Below, piece by piece: positions 25,709-33,727 of a stretch of DNA of 64,000 bases. The translations under genes and the position numbers were made by a program. Each line of letters opens with the position of its first letter. Within the stretch, counting starts at the first letter, position 1. The notes beneath the pieces were generated by a model. The model did not search any database and had not been told where the DNA came from. It saw nothing but the letters and a program-made list of their open reading frames with translations. The DNA lies in the NCBI GenBank assembly GCA_028822155.1, contig JAPKEJ010000003.1, positions 29,927 to 93,926 on the forward strand, given 5' to 3'. This DNA is from Porticoccaceae bacterium (lineage in GTDB: Bacteria; Pseudomonadota; Gammaproteobacteria; Pseudomonadales; Porticoccaceae).

Positions 25709-26029
25709 CTAAAATTGTGTTGTAGGCAGATGCACGACCAAGCCATCGAGTTCGCTGGTAACCACGACTTGGCAGGATAGGCGACTATTACCCTTTGGCT
25801 CGGCTACACAGGTCAGCAAGTCGTTTTCCATCTCGCTGGCAGCGTCGACTTTATCTACCCAGCTTTCGTCGATATAGCAATGGCAGGTAGCGCAACTACA
25901 TGACCCGCCGCACTCAGCGACAATTCCTTCTACCATATTATCCACAGCGGCTTGCATCAGAGTAGTGCCGATTTGAACATTGATTTCTTGATGGTTACCG
26001 TTAGCTTCTATGTAAGTGACTGAGGGCAT
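25709..26029 (-). CDS. Putidaredoxin-like [2Fe-2S] ferredoxin
   Basis: A 106-residue adrenodoxin/putidaredoxin-type ferredoxin. Cluster ligands are C40, C46, C49 and C86 in the C-x5-C-x2-C...C pattern, with an extra C44 and C51. As I recall putidaredoxin (also 106 residues), similarity covers the whole length, including C-A-T-C-H, N-S-R-L-x-C-Q and T-x-E-L-D-G. The C-terminal Trp106 important for P450cam in putidaredoxin is Phe here, and the Asp38 position appears as Glu39. It is the probable electron donor of the CYP101-like P450 at 5437-6636, 19 kb away. No reductase gene is present. Confidence 0.92.
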   Translation of the reverse strand: MPSVTYIEANGNHQEINVQIGTTLMQAAVDNMVEGIVAECGGSCSCATCHCYIDESWVDKVDAASEMENDLLTCVAEPKGNSRLSCQVVVTSELDGLVVHLPTTQF

Positions 26030-26191
26030 ACTTAGATTCCGTAATAAGTTTATTTATCGAGCCTTATTAGGTTTTGGCAAAACCAGCTAGGCCATAGTTT
26101 GTGCTGTCAATCATGCCTGGCTAAGAAGCGCCTTTAACAACAACGGCTCATTAGCTTGTTGCTCTGGGTGTTGCTGCGACCTGGGATCAGC

Positions 26192-26220
26192 ACTATACAT
26201 CTTTAGAAATAAAAAACAAA
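26192..26220 (-). promoter_or_regulatory. Promoter of the putidaredoxin-like gene
   Basis: On the minus strand TTTGTT (26220-26215), a 17-base spacer and TATAGT (26197-26192) have the same elements and spacing as the promoter at 25486-25514. AAAGATG directly before TATAGT is identical in both. Confidence 0.58.
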
Positions 26221-26232
26221 CAAGACGGTTTT
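26217..26232 (-). promoter_or_regulatory. Operator site B: CAAAC-N6-GTTTT
   Basis: CAAAC (26217-26221) and GTTTT (26228-26232) with a 6-base spacer overlap the -35 element of the ferredoxin promoter exactly as site A does upstream of the nine-gene operon. One base differs from perfect symmetry. Confidence 0.58.
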
Positions 26233-26337
26233 GATCAGTGAGTAGCAATATGTCCGAGCGTCTAGACGGGATGCCTTTAGCGTAGTGATACGTTTTCACT
26301 CTATGCGGCTGAGTAAATTTACAGCAACCCTATAAAT

Positions 26338-27564
26338 CTAGTTACCCGATGGAATATCCTTAAATGCTAGCCCTTTGTCAGCACGAGGATCTTGCGGTAA
26401 GCCCAGTACTCGTTCGGCTATAATATTTTTCAATATTTCGTCTGTACCGCCAGCGATACGTAAGCCAGCAGAGCCAAGCCAAGCATCGTGAAAACTATGT
26501 ACATCGGCATCATCAGTTTTTAGCATACCCGCCATATCTAGAGAGTCGATACCAAAATTACCAATAGCTTGTAGTTTATTGGCACTGACCACCTTGGTGA
26601 TTGAGGCCTCAGGCCCTGGAGTGTCACCTTTAGAGAGAGCGGACATGGTTCGCAGCTTTGTGTTTTTTAAGCCGCTGGCCTGGCAGTACCAGTCAGCAAT
26701 AGATTCGCGCACCCCGCTGTTTTTAATCATAGGTTGGCCGTGATCATCCTGACCTTGGGCCCACTCAAATGCTTCTTTGGCGTCAGCACCGTTGGCATCA
26801 CCCACGGCAAGTCGTTCATTCATTAAAGTGGTAATAGCGACTCTCCAACCATCACCAATAGCCCCCAGTCTTTGGCTGTCTGGGATACGGACATCATTGA
26901 AATACACCTCGTTGAAAGAAGAGCCACCGGTGATCTGTTTGATCGGTCTGATATCAATGCCGGGTGATTTCATATCAACAAAGAAAAAGGTCATCCCTGC
27001 ATGCTTTTCGATATTGGGGTCATGTCTAACTACGATTATGCCGTAGTCACAAAAATGAGCCCCTGAGGTCCAGACCTTTTGACCGTTAATAATCCAATCA
27101 TCACCATCTTGAACTGCTTTACTGCGTAAACCTGCAACGTCAGATCCGGCTGAGGGTTCAGAGAAGAGCTGGCACCATATTTCTTCCCCTGCCGCCATCG
27201 GAGGCAGATATCGGGCTTTTTGCTGATCTGATGCATATTGCATCATCACCGGCCCAGCCATACCTAGGCCAATTTCATAGACGCCACGGGGCACATTAAA
27301 TTTGGATTCCTCTTGGCCCCAAATAATTCTCTCAATGGCCGAGGCTTCGAGGCCTCCATAGTGTTTTGGCCAATGTAACATTGCCCAGCCGGCATCGAAC
27401 TTCTTTTTTTGCCAAGCTCTGGCAGAATTTAGAAAGTCATGTTCGTCTACTCTGCCGTATCGTTCGTCATTACCAGTACCGCCTTTAAGCTGAGCATTTT
27501 TTTCCAACCAACCTCTACATGTAGCTCTGAATTCGCTTTCTTGATGAGTATCATTGAAATCCAT
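26338..27564 (-). CDS. Acyl-CoA dehydrogenase, catalytic-Glu-type subunit
   Basis: A 408-residue acyl-CoA dehydrogenase. S-E-P-S-A-G-S-D (135-142) is the substrate/FAD loop and E250 in N-E-R is the likely helix-G catalytic base. The R-x-Q-F-G FAD motif is missing and the C-terminal segment reads G-G-T-D-E-I, without the YEG Glu. An AAGGGGCG ribosome site precedes the ATG. It lies 9 bases after the 373-residue partner at 27574 and mirrors the pair at 1443-3794. Long-chain or cyclic acyl-CoA substrate, by analogy with alpha2beta2 steroid enzymes. Confidence 0.9.
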   Translation of the reverse strand: MDFNDTHQESEFRATCRGWLEKNAQLKGGTGNDERYGRVDEHDFLNSARAWQKKKFDAGWAMLHWPKHYGGLEASAIERIIWGQEESKFNVPRGVYEIGLGMAGPVMMQYASDQQKARYLPPMAAGEEIWCQLFSEPSAGSDVAGLRSKAVQDGDDWIINGQKVWTSGAHFCDYGIIVVRHDPNIEKHAGMTFFFVDMKSPGIDIRPIKQITGGSSFNEVYFNDVRIPDSQRLGAIGDGWRVAITTLMNERLAVGDANGADAKEAFEWAQGQDDHGQPMIKNSGVRESIADWYCQASGLKNTKLRTMSALSKGDTPGPEASITKVVSANKLQAIGNFGIDSLDMAGMLKTDDADVHSFHDAWLGSAGLRIAGGTDEILKNIIAERVLGLPQDPRADKGLAFKDIPSGN

Positions 27565-27573
27565 GTGCGCCCC

Positions 27574-28695
27574 TTATTGTGAACTATTGAGATTAGATCT
27601 TTCTAATCCGCTGACGAGTTTCTCTTTCCATGCTGCAAGGGATCCTATATTCAATGATAGTAACTTTGATCGCCTATAAAACAGATGACAGTCATATTCC
27701 CAGGTAAACCCGTTGCCGCCGTGGGTTTGTATGTTTTCTTTAGAGCAAAACTGAAAGGCTTCTGTTGAGCTGACTCTCGCAGTGGCTGCGGCTACCTCTA
27801 GCTCAGTCGAATCATTCAACAAAGCCCAAGCAGCATAGTACGTATTTGATTTGGCCAGAGTAAGTCCGATATACATATCAGCAAGCTTGTGTTTGATGGC
27901 TTGATAGGAACCAATAGCTCGGCCAAAGGCAAACCGCTGTTTGGCGTACTCACTGGCCATATCTAGTGTCGCTTGGGCACCGCCAATTTGTTCAAAACTG
28001 AAGAGCACGGCTGCTTGATTAAGGATGTTTTGCAGAAGGGCCCAACCACCTCCAGCATCACCCACCAGTTGACTATTGGCATTGTTAAACTCAATTAAAG
28101 AGTGGCCCCGGCTATTATCAATAGTGTCCTGGTCATGTACTTCGCAGTTATTATTAGTTAGATCAACCAGTCTTAAGTCGCTGCCTAGCTCGCTCTTACA
28201 GATAACCAGTACATGAGTTGCAACGCTAGCGTCGGGGACGGCTATTTTTGTTCCAGTTATTTGATTATTGTCGACGCTGACCTTAATGTTATTCTCAGTT
28301 GGCGCGAATAATTGTTCAGTGATCGCTAGGGTGCCTACACATTCTCCAGATATTAACTTAGGCAATATCTCGCTTTTAATCTGTTCATCGGCGAATTTTA
28401 TGATGGCCTCTGTGAACAGATAAACCGATGATGAAAAGGGAACTGGAGCCAATGACCGTCCTAACTCTTCGGCAATCACGCAGAGTTCTAAGTGACCCAA
28501 CCCTAAGCCCTCATATAGTTCAGGGATACGAATACCTGTCCAGCCCATTTCCAGCACTTTTGCCCATAGATCTTTATCGTACTGCTGCTTGGTATCAAGA
28601 ACTGATCGGCTTTTTTGTATGGATTGTTCTTTCTCAAGGAATTTTCGAGCTTCGGATTGAAGAAATTTTTGGTCATCTGAAAAATCTAGGTTCAT
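27574..28695 (-). CDS. Acyl-CoA dehydrogenase, FAD-arginine-type subunit
   Basis: A 373-residue acyl-CoA dehydrogenase carrying R254-F-A-F-G, the FAD-pyrophosphate Arg motif, and T-H-G-G-N-G-F-T-W-E near the C-terminus. It lacks a Glu-Arg pair in helix G. Complementary to the next gene, with which it would form an alpha2beta2 dehydrogenase. The ribosome site is weak. First gene of a two-gene reverse operon at the right edge of the catabolic island; the 210 bases upstream show no clear copy of the operator. Confidence 0.88.
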   Translation of the reverse strand: MNLDFSDDQKFLQSEARKFLEKEQSIQKSRSVLDTKQQYDKDLWAKVLEMGWTGIRIPELYEGLGLGHLELCVIAEELGRSLAPVPFSSSVYLFTEAIIKFADEQIKSEILPKLISGECVGTLAITEQLFAPTENNIKVSVDNNQITGTKIAVPDASVATHVLVICKSELGSDLRLVDLTNNNCEVHDQDTIDNSRGHSLIEFNNANSQLVGDAGGGWALLQNILNQAAVLFSFEQIGGAQATLDMASEYAKQRFAFGRAIGSYQAIKHKLADMYIGLTLAKSNTYYAAWALLNDSTELEVAAATARVSSTEAFQFCSKENIQTHGGNGFTWEYDCHLFYRRSKLLSLNIGSLAAWKEKLVSGLERSNLNSSQ

Positions 28696-28905
28696 AGTTT
28701 TATACTTTTTTCGGTTATCTTATCATTGCTTAGGGGCCCTAGAATATAGTTCTATTTGACCTAAATGCAAGAGATGGCCTTTGTTTAGTGGTCTAAATAG
28801 GTGGAAACAGGCTAGGTGGGGAAGATTTAGAGCTAACCGAATCTAGCGACTGCATAGTTTCTAAGATTATTGTTTATTTCAATAGGGCAATAATGATCCT
28901 ACAGC

Positions 28906-29961
28906 TTAAGACTTTTGTTGATTGGCGAAGCAGTGGCTAACAAACAGAGAAGCGCTGAACAAGGCAACAGCACAGATCTGATGCGCTGCGGCCAAGGGTA
29001 CTGGGATGTAGAAGATCAAGGTACTAATACCCAGAGTAACCTGCAGAGCTAAGAGGCCAACAAAACAGTAGATGGCAGGCTTCAATGGACCTTGAATATC
29101 AGACTTCAGCGCCTTGTAGACGAAAGTGATTACTAGACCGACAATTAGGTAGGCAAGCATGCGATGGTTAAATTGAATGGTCACCATATCTTCAAAAGCC
29201 GACAGCCATGCAGGCTGAAGGCTGTATAAGCCCGGGGGAATAAAGCTATCACCCATTAATGGCCAGGTTGGATAGGGTACTCCAGCGCGTGTACCTGCGA
29301 CTAACCCGCCAGAAAGAATCATTAAAAATATTAACCCACTTAGACCGTAGGAAAATCGCTTCAGATGGTTAGGTTGAGATCGCTTAGTCGCAAGGAGATC
29401 CATGGCGGTCCAGAGAATAAACCCATAGACGAATACGGCTAAACCTAGATGAGCGGTTAGTCGGTACTGGCTGACATGGGGGTTATCGACCAAGCCACTT
29501 TTAACCATGTACCAACCCAGTAGTCCTTGGCTACCACCTAATATCAGCATAACTAATAGCCTTGGGGTTAAACCTGGCGTGATGCGCTTAGTAAAGTGGA
29601 AGAACAAGAATGGCAGCACAAAAATAATACCAATAAAACGACCTAAGACGCGGTGAAGGTATTCGTACATGAAGATTGGCTTGAATTCTTCAAGGGTCAT
29701 GGTGAAGTTGGTTTTTTGATATTCAGGATATTGCTGGTATTTAAAAAACATTTCTTGCCAGTCAGCATGAGATAGAGGCGGAATAATACCAACTAAAGGC
29801 TTCCAGTCGACCATCGATAGGCCGGAATTAGTGAGGCGCGTAATACCACCTAACAGAATCATACCAACAATAACTGCAGCACAGCCGAGCAACCAGTATG
29901 CGACCTGACGATTAAACTGAGGCTGTTGAGGTGACGTTGGATGTTGAAGCATAATCAGCAT
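28906..29961 (-). CDS. ctaA: Heme A synthase (COX15/CtaA)
   Basis: A 351-residue polytopic membrane protein with about eight hydrophobic segments. G-G-I-T-R-L-T-N-S-G-L-S-M followed by W-K-P is the COX15 signature; E-Y-L-H-R and a C-terminal H-Q-I-C supply heme-ligand histidines, as does N-H-R-M. It oxidises heme O to heme A for cytochrome c oxidase. The start overlaps the MATE stop codon by 7 bases; an alternative ATG lies 9 bases downstream. No other cytochrome oxidase biogenesis genes are adjacent. Confidence 0.93.
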   Translation of the reverse strand: MLIMLQHPTSPQQPQFNRQVAYWLLGCAAVIVGMILLGGITRLTNSGLSMVDWKPLVGIIPPLSHADWQEMFFKYQQYPEYQKTNFTMTLEEFKPIFMYEYLHRVLGRFIGIIFVLPFLFFHFTKRITPGLTPRLLVMLILGGSQGLLGWYMVKSGLVDNPHVSQYRLTAHLGLAVFVYGFILWTAMDLLATKRSQPNHLKRFSYGLSGLIFLMILSGGLVAGTRAGVPYPTWPLMGDSFIPPGLYSLQPAWLSAFEDMVTIQFNHRMLAYLIVGLVITFVYKALKSDIQGPLKPAIYCFVGLLALQVTLGISTLIFYIPVPLAAAHQICAVALFSASLFVSHCFANQQKS

Positions 29962-31295
29962 TGCTCACTATTAGTTAGATGACCTTTTAACCAGTCTTTT
30001 CTACGAAAACGCCGCATATTTAGACTTGATTTTATCGAAAAATCAACTAGAGAGGTGGCGTATAACCAGACTACATCCACGCCCATATTCACCATGATCC
30101 ACGGCGCGATAATGCGTGTTAGAGCAATACTGAATATCGTTACTTTCATCGGGTAGCGAGTATCACCTGCGCCCCTTAGAGCCCCCGCCATACTAAATTC
30201 GATAGCCATTAGAGGCAAGCAGGCGCTAAGAATATAAGTAAACTGTACCATGTGGTGAATAACGAGGGGATCGGAAATCATAAAGGTGGCTATTTCTCGA
30301 GCGTACCAACTCATCAATACACCGCCCGATATCATTATGTAAAGACAGGTACGCATGGTTTTCCAGCCAGCGTCATAAGCGCCCTGGTGGTCACCCGCCC
30401 CTAAATGCTGGCTAACCAAAGTGGCACTTGATATCGAAAAGCTAAATGCAATGACAATTACGATACCGAGTATCGATAGTCCTATGCCATAGGCGGCAAA
30501 TGGTTCGTTGCCATAGCCGGCTAAAAATACCATAAAGATGAGCAGACCACCCTGAAAGAATGCTTGTTCGAACGCGGCGGGCATACCAATATTAACGAGC
30601 GTTTTCCCATTGGCGAGCAAGTCGGGTATTGGGTTTGTAGGCTTAAGCTCGAATACGCCAAAGATCCAGATCACTAAAAACAGGACGATAGTTATAGTCA
30701 TTCCTATACCACCACCAACCGCTAACCCTGAAATACCCATAGCGGGTATGCCACCCCAGCCAAACGTCATAGAGGCACCAAGAATAATACTCAGGGTTGC
30801 GCCAACGAGCGCGATCCATAAAGGGGTAGTGCTGTCGCCGGTAGCGCGAAAAGACATGCTAAATACCAGTGTGGCCAGCATTGCTGGCGCAAAAAATGCA
30901 GTCCACAAAGTGAAATCAGCCGCCATTCTGTGGGCATCTTCAGATAGGCCAAAAATGCCAACTAACTGATCACGAAAGGGAATGGCTATCCATGCAAAGA
31001 GTAGGCCGTCCAAGAAAAACAGTAGGATCGAGAGAGAAGCAAAACGACCCGCTAAAAGTCGATTATTAGCACCCCAATATTTACCTACCATAGCAGTAGT
31101 GCCACTACAGAGGCCCATTACTATAGCGTGAAGTACAAAGTATAGGCGTTGACCTGTAGTCACTGCCGCCACAGCGTCGGCGCCAAAACTACCCGCCATT
31201 TTTAGAAATGCCACACCCATCAGCATGTATACAATATTGCTGATAATGGTTGGCCAGGTGAGACGCCAGATGCTGAGAGTAGAGATCGGTGACAT
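29955..31295 (-). CDS. MATE family multidrug/toxin exporter
   Basis: A 446-residue membrane protein with twelve predicted helices in two MatE halves; the opening W-P-T-I-I-S-N-I and the internal R-A-T-G-D-S and R-G-A-G-D-T-R motifs, one per half, are typical. It would export cationic drugs or metabolites using Na+ or H+. It belongs to the DinF-like group by these motifs. Co-transcribed with heme A synthase and divergent from ung. Confidence 0.9.
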   Translation of the reverse strand: MSPISTLSIWRLTWPTIISNIVYMLMGVAFLKMAGSFGADAVAAVTTGQRLYFVLHAIVMGLCSGTTAMVGKYWGANNRLLAGRFASLSILLFFLDGLLFAWIAIPFRDQLVGIFGLSEDAHRMAADFTLWTAFFAPAMLATLVFSMSFRATGDSTTPLWIALVGATLSIILGASMTFGWGGIPAMGISGLAVGGGIGMTITIVLFLVIWIFGVFELKPTNPIPDLLANGKTLVNIGMPAAFEQAFFQGGLLIFMVFLAGYGNEPFAAYGIGLSILGIVIVIAFSFSISSATLVSQHLGAGDHQGAYDAGWKTMRTCLYIMISGGVLMSWYAREIATFMISDPLVIHHMVQFTYILSACLPLMAIEFSMAGALRGAGDTRYPMKVTIFSIALTRIIAPWIMVNMGVDVVWLYATSLVDFSIKSSLNMRRFRRKDWLKGHLTNSEQC

Positions 31296-31348
31296 AGGGT
31301 TCTATGATAACATCTACCTTCGTTAGAGGTCAGTGATTTAAGGTATAT

Positions 31349-32080
31349 ATGAATATTGTTGAGCAAGCGCATTATCAGCTGGACCGATCTTGGATCGGGG
31401 TACTTGAGAGTGAATTGGACAAAGACTATCTGACTGAACTTAGTGATTTTCTAGTACAGGAAAAAGTACTTAATAAAGTTATCTACCCCCCCAATGAAAT
31501 GGTTTTTGCGGCTTTTAAGCATACTAACTTTGATGATTTAAAGGTGGTAATTTTAGGTCAAGACCCGTATCACGGCGCTGGACAGGCTAACGGTTTGTGC
31601 TTTTCAGTAGCCGCCGGGAATAAGACTCCACCTTCTTTACGTAACATCTTTAAAGAGCTCCAGACTGATCTGGGCATTACCCCAGCTAATCATGGATGCC
31701 TGCAAAGCTGGGCACAACAGGGGGTACTGCTACTTAACTCGGTTATGACAGTTGAAAAAGGGGATCCGGGTGCTCATGCTAAACAAGGTTGGGAGCGCTT
31801 TACCGATCAGGTTATTCGATTAGTCAGTGAGAAAACCACGGGGGTGGTCTTTATGTTATGGGGCAGTTATGCGCAGGAAAAAGCTAGCCTGATAGATGCG
31901 TCTCGGCACCTTATCTTACAATCAACCCATCCTTCTCCATTTTCTGCTTATCGTGGTTTTTTTGGCTCTAAGCATTTTTCACTGGCAAATAATTATCTGA
32001 AGGGTGCAGGTGTCGAATGCATTGACTGGCAGCTTCCCGCCGAGCAAAATGCCAGTGGACAAATTACACTTGAACTCTAG
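31349..32080 (+). CDS. ung: Uracil-DNA glycosylase
   Basis: A 243-residue family 1 UDG, slightly longer than the usual 220-230. The water-activating motif G-Q-D-P-Y-H-G is followed by the G-L-C-F-S-V uracil pocket, L-L-L-N-S-V, and the minor-groove loop H-P-S-P-F-S-A-Y-R-G-F. It removes uracil from DNA in base-excision repair. Divergent from the MATE gene; the MFS gene follows 16 bases downstream. Confidence 0.96.
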   Translation: MNIVEQAHYQLDRSWIGVLESELDKDYLTELSDFLVQEKVLNKVIYPPNEMVFAAFKHTNFDDLKVVILGQDPYHGAGQANGLCFSVAAGNKTPPSLRNIFKELQTDLGITPANHGCLQSWAQQGVLLLNSVMTVEKGDPGAHAKQGWERFTDQVIRLVSEKTTGVVFMLWGSYAQEKASLIDASRHLILQSTHPSPFSAYRGFFGSKHFSLANNYLKGAGVECIDWQLPAEQNASGQITLEL

Positions 32081-32096
32081 TCTAGGAGTGGTTTTC

Positions 32097-33293
32097 GTGC
32101 CCCCAAAACCTTGGCAAACGCCAAAAAATCTGTTGATTTTGATGACTGTGGCAATGACGTTTGCCTTCGCAACTTGGACGGCCTTACTTAATAATTTTGT
32201 TGTTGAAAGAGCATTTTTTACCGGAAAAGAAATTGGTCTTTTACAGAGTATTCGCGAAATACCGGGGTTTTTAGCCTTTACAGCCGTGTTTGTATTGCTG
32301 CTGATAAAGGAGCAGGTATTCGCCTACCTGTCGTTGGCGGTGTTAGGTGTCGGCGTGGCGATTAGCGGTTATTTCCCTTCTGCAGTCGGGCTCTATATGA
32401 CCACTTTTTTGATGTCGGTTGGATTCCATTACTACGAAACTATAAAACAGTCTCTGTCTTTGCAGTGGCTTTCCCTAGATGAAGCGCCAGCAGTCTTAGG
32501 CAAATTGATCGCCGCAAGTTCGGCGGCCTCTTTATTGGTTTTCGGATTTTTATGGCTGGCTCAGCGATATTTAGGTTTAGATTATAAAGTTATTTATTTG
32601 GTGGGTGGCGGTGGCTGTTTAGTGCTGACATTGTTTATGTGGTTAGCCTTCCCTAAATTTGTTAGCAAAACACCTCAGCGAAAACATTTACTACTGAGAA
32701 AACGCTACTGGCTGTATTACGCGCTAACCTTTATGAGCGGTGCTAGGCGTCAAATATTTATGGTATTTGCCGGATTTTTAATGGTAGAAAAATTCGGCTA
32801 CACCATTAGCGACATTGCGGCCTTATTCTTAATTAACCATCTTTTCAATTGGTTTTTTGCCGGCCGTATTGGCATTATTGTAGGCAAAGTTGGTGAACGT
32901 CGTGCACTCATCTTTGAATACTGTGGTCTATTTTGCGTGTTTACCGCCTATGCATTTGTAAACAGTGCCAACTGGGCTGGAGCTTTGTATGTCGTGGACC
33001 ATTTGTTTTTTTCACTGGCAATCGCGATTAAAACTTATTTCCAAAAAATTGCTGACCCTGCAGACATAGCGTCCACTGCAGGTGTCGCTTTTACCATTAA
33101 CCATATTGCAGCGGTGGTAATTCCAGTGCTATTTGGTTTGGTCTGGCTGATATCGCCAATGTGGGTGTTTTTGGCAGGTTCTATGATGGCGTTAATCAGT
33201 TTGGCCTTGGCGCTTTATATCCCTTTGACCCCTCGAGCGGGCTATGAGGTTGTTAGGTCTTATTTTGATTTCCGTCAAGAGACCGGTCAGTAG
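32097..33293 (+). CDS. MFS transporter
   Basis: A 398-residue membrane protein with about twelve hydrophobic segments. I set the start at GTG 32097, with TAGGAG at 32083-32088; the longer frame from 32004 would overlap ung by 77 bases and adds a hydrophilic tail. It lacks a strong diagnostic substrate motif. Its fold and loop G-R-I-G-I-I-V-G-K-V-G-E-R fit the major facilitator superfamily. Substrate unknown. Confidence 0.8.
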   Translation: MPPKPWQTPKNLLILMTVAMTFAFATWTALLNNFVVERAFFTGKEIGLLQSIREIPGFLAFTAVFVLLLIKEQVFAYLSLAVLGVGVAISGYFPSAVGLYMTTFLMSVGFHYYETIKQSLSLQWLSLDEAPAVLGKLIAASSAASLLVFGFLWLAQRYLGLDYKVIYLVGGGGCLVLTLFMWLAFPKFVSKTPQRKHLLLRKRYWLYYALTFMSGARRQIFMVFAGFLMVEKFGYTISDIAALFLINHLFNWFFAGRIGIIVGKVGERRALIFEYCGLFCVFTAYAFVNSANWAGALYVVDHLFFSLAIAIKTYFQKIADPADIASTAGVAFTINHIAAVVIPVLFGLVWLISPMWVFLAGSMMALISLALALYIPLTPRAGYEVVRSYFDFRQETGQ

Positions 33294-33304
33294 CTAAGGT
33301 GGAC

Positions 33305-33727
33305 TTAAAAGTCTTTTTTTAAAGGTGGTTGATGCGCTTTATCCCGCAACCAGTTTAGTTTTGAAAACACCGCTGGCGACAAAGCTATTTTCCGTTCGAG
33401 TTTAAACTTGCCGGGGTAATCCATTAAAAGTAGGCCTGCTAGCATCGTTAAAACACCTTGACCGGGAAGGAACAACATTAAAGATCCACTAAACAATAGT
33501 AGATAACCGACGATATTTTTCGCCACAAACATTAATAACCAGACTCCCGGGAAACTTCCTTTCCAGGGTGTCCCAGCGCGTTTTTCGGGTAAAAAATAAT
33601 CTTCTGGAATCTTAGCCACTAGCCAGGGTAGTGATAACAAACTCAGGATAAAGATACTGACGGACGCTAATCCCGTCCATACCAACAAATCTTGGTGACC
33701 GGAGATCCAGATTAAAATGTCGTTCAC
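33305..33727 (-). CDS. PGPGW-type small membrane protein
   Basis: A 140-residue protein with two hydrophobic regions, one at the N-terminus (about 13-37) and a hairpin at about 62-102. The segment F-L-P-G-Q-G-V-L-T and the following D-Y-P-G-K resemble the PGPGW putative transmembrane family, and a basic tail follows. Function unknown. The start overlaps the ygfZ stop by 4 bases (ATGA), so the two are co-translated. It converges with the MFS gene at an 11-base gap. Confidence 0.7.
   Translation of the reverse strand: MNDILIWISGHQDLLVWTGLASVSIFILSLLSLPWLVAKIPEDYFLPEKRAGTPWKGSFPGVWLLMFVAKNIVGYLLLFSGSLMLFLPGQGVLTMLAGLLLMDYPGKFKLERKIALSPAVFSKLNWLRDKAHQPPLKKDF

Larger units (their letters stand above)
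26030..26337. other. Intergenic region of 308 bases with promoter and long leader
   Basis: This gap between the ferredoxin and the acyl-CoA dehydrogenase gene holds a promoter and operator at 26192-26232 on the minus strand. The implied ferredoxin leader is about 155 bases. I see only very short frames in it (5 and 15 codons) without ribosome sites, and no convincing riboswitch or gene. Confidence 0.6.

Noticed and set aside
26111..26299. 62-codon minus-strand frame between the ferredoxin and the acyl-CoA dehydrogenase gene
   Set aside because: It crosses the promoter/operator at 26192-26232, has no ribosome site and no recognisable domain; composition looks random.
1..28695. Steroid-degradation assignment of the island (KstR-type regulon, ring-cleavage genes)
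   Set aside because: The dehydrogenase pairs and thiolase-DUF35 fit, but no KstD, Kst9-hydroxylase with reductase, extradiol dioxygenase or hydratase/aldolase signature genes appear, and the operator differs from the KstR motif I know. Substrate left open.
28698..28905. Intergenic gap searched for a sixth operator upstream of the second dehydrogenase pair
   Set aside because: A TTTGTTTAG stretch is present, but no opposing AAAC half-site at the right spacing; nothing else is visible in the gap.
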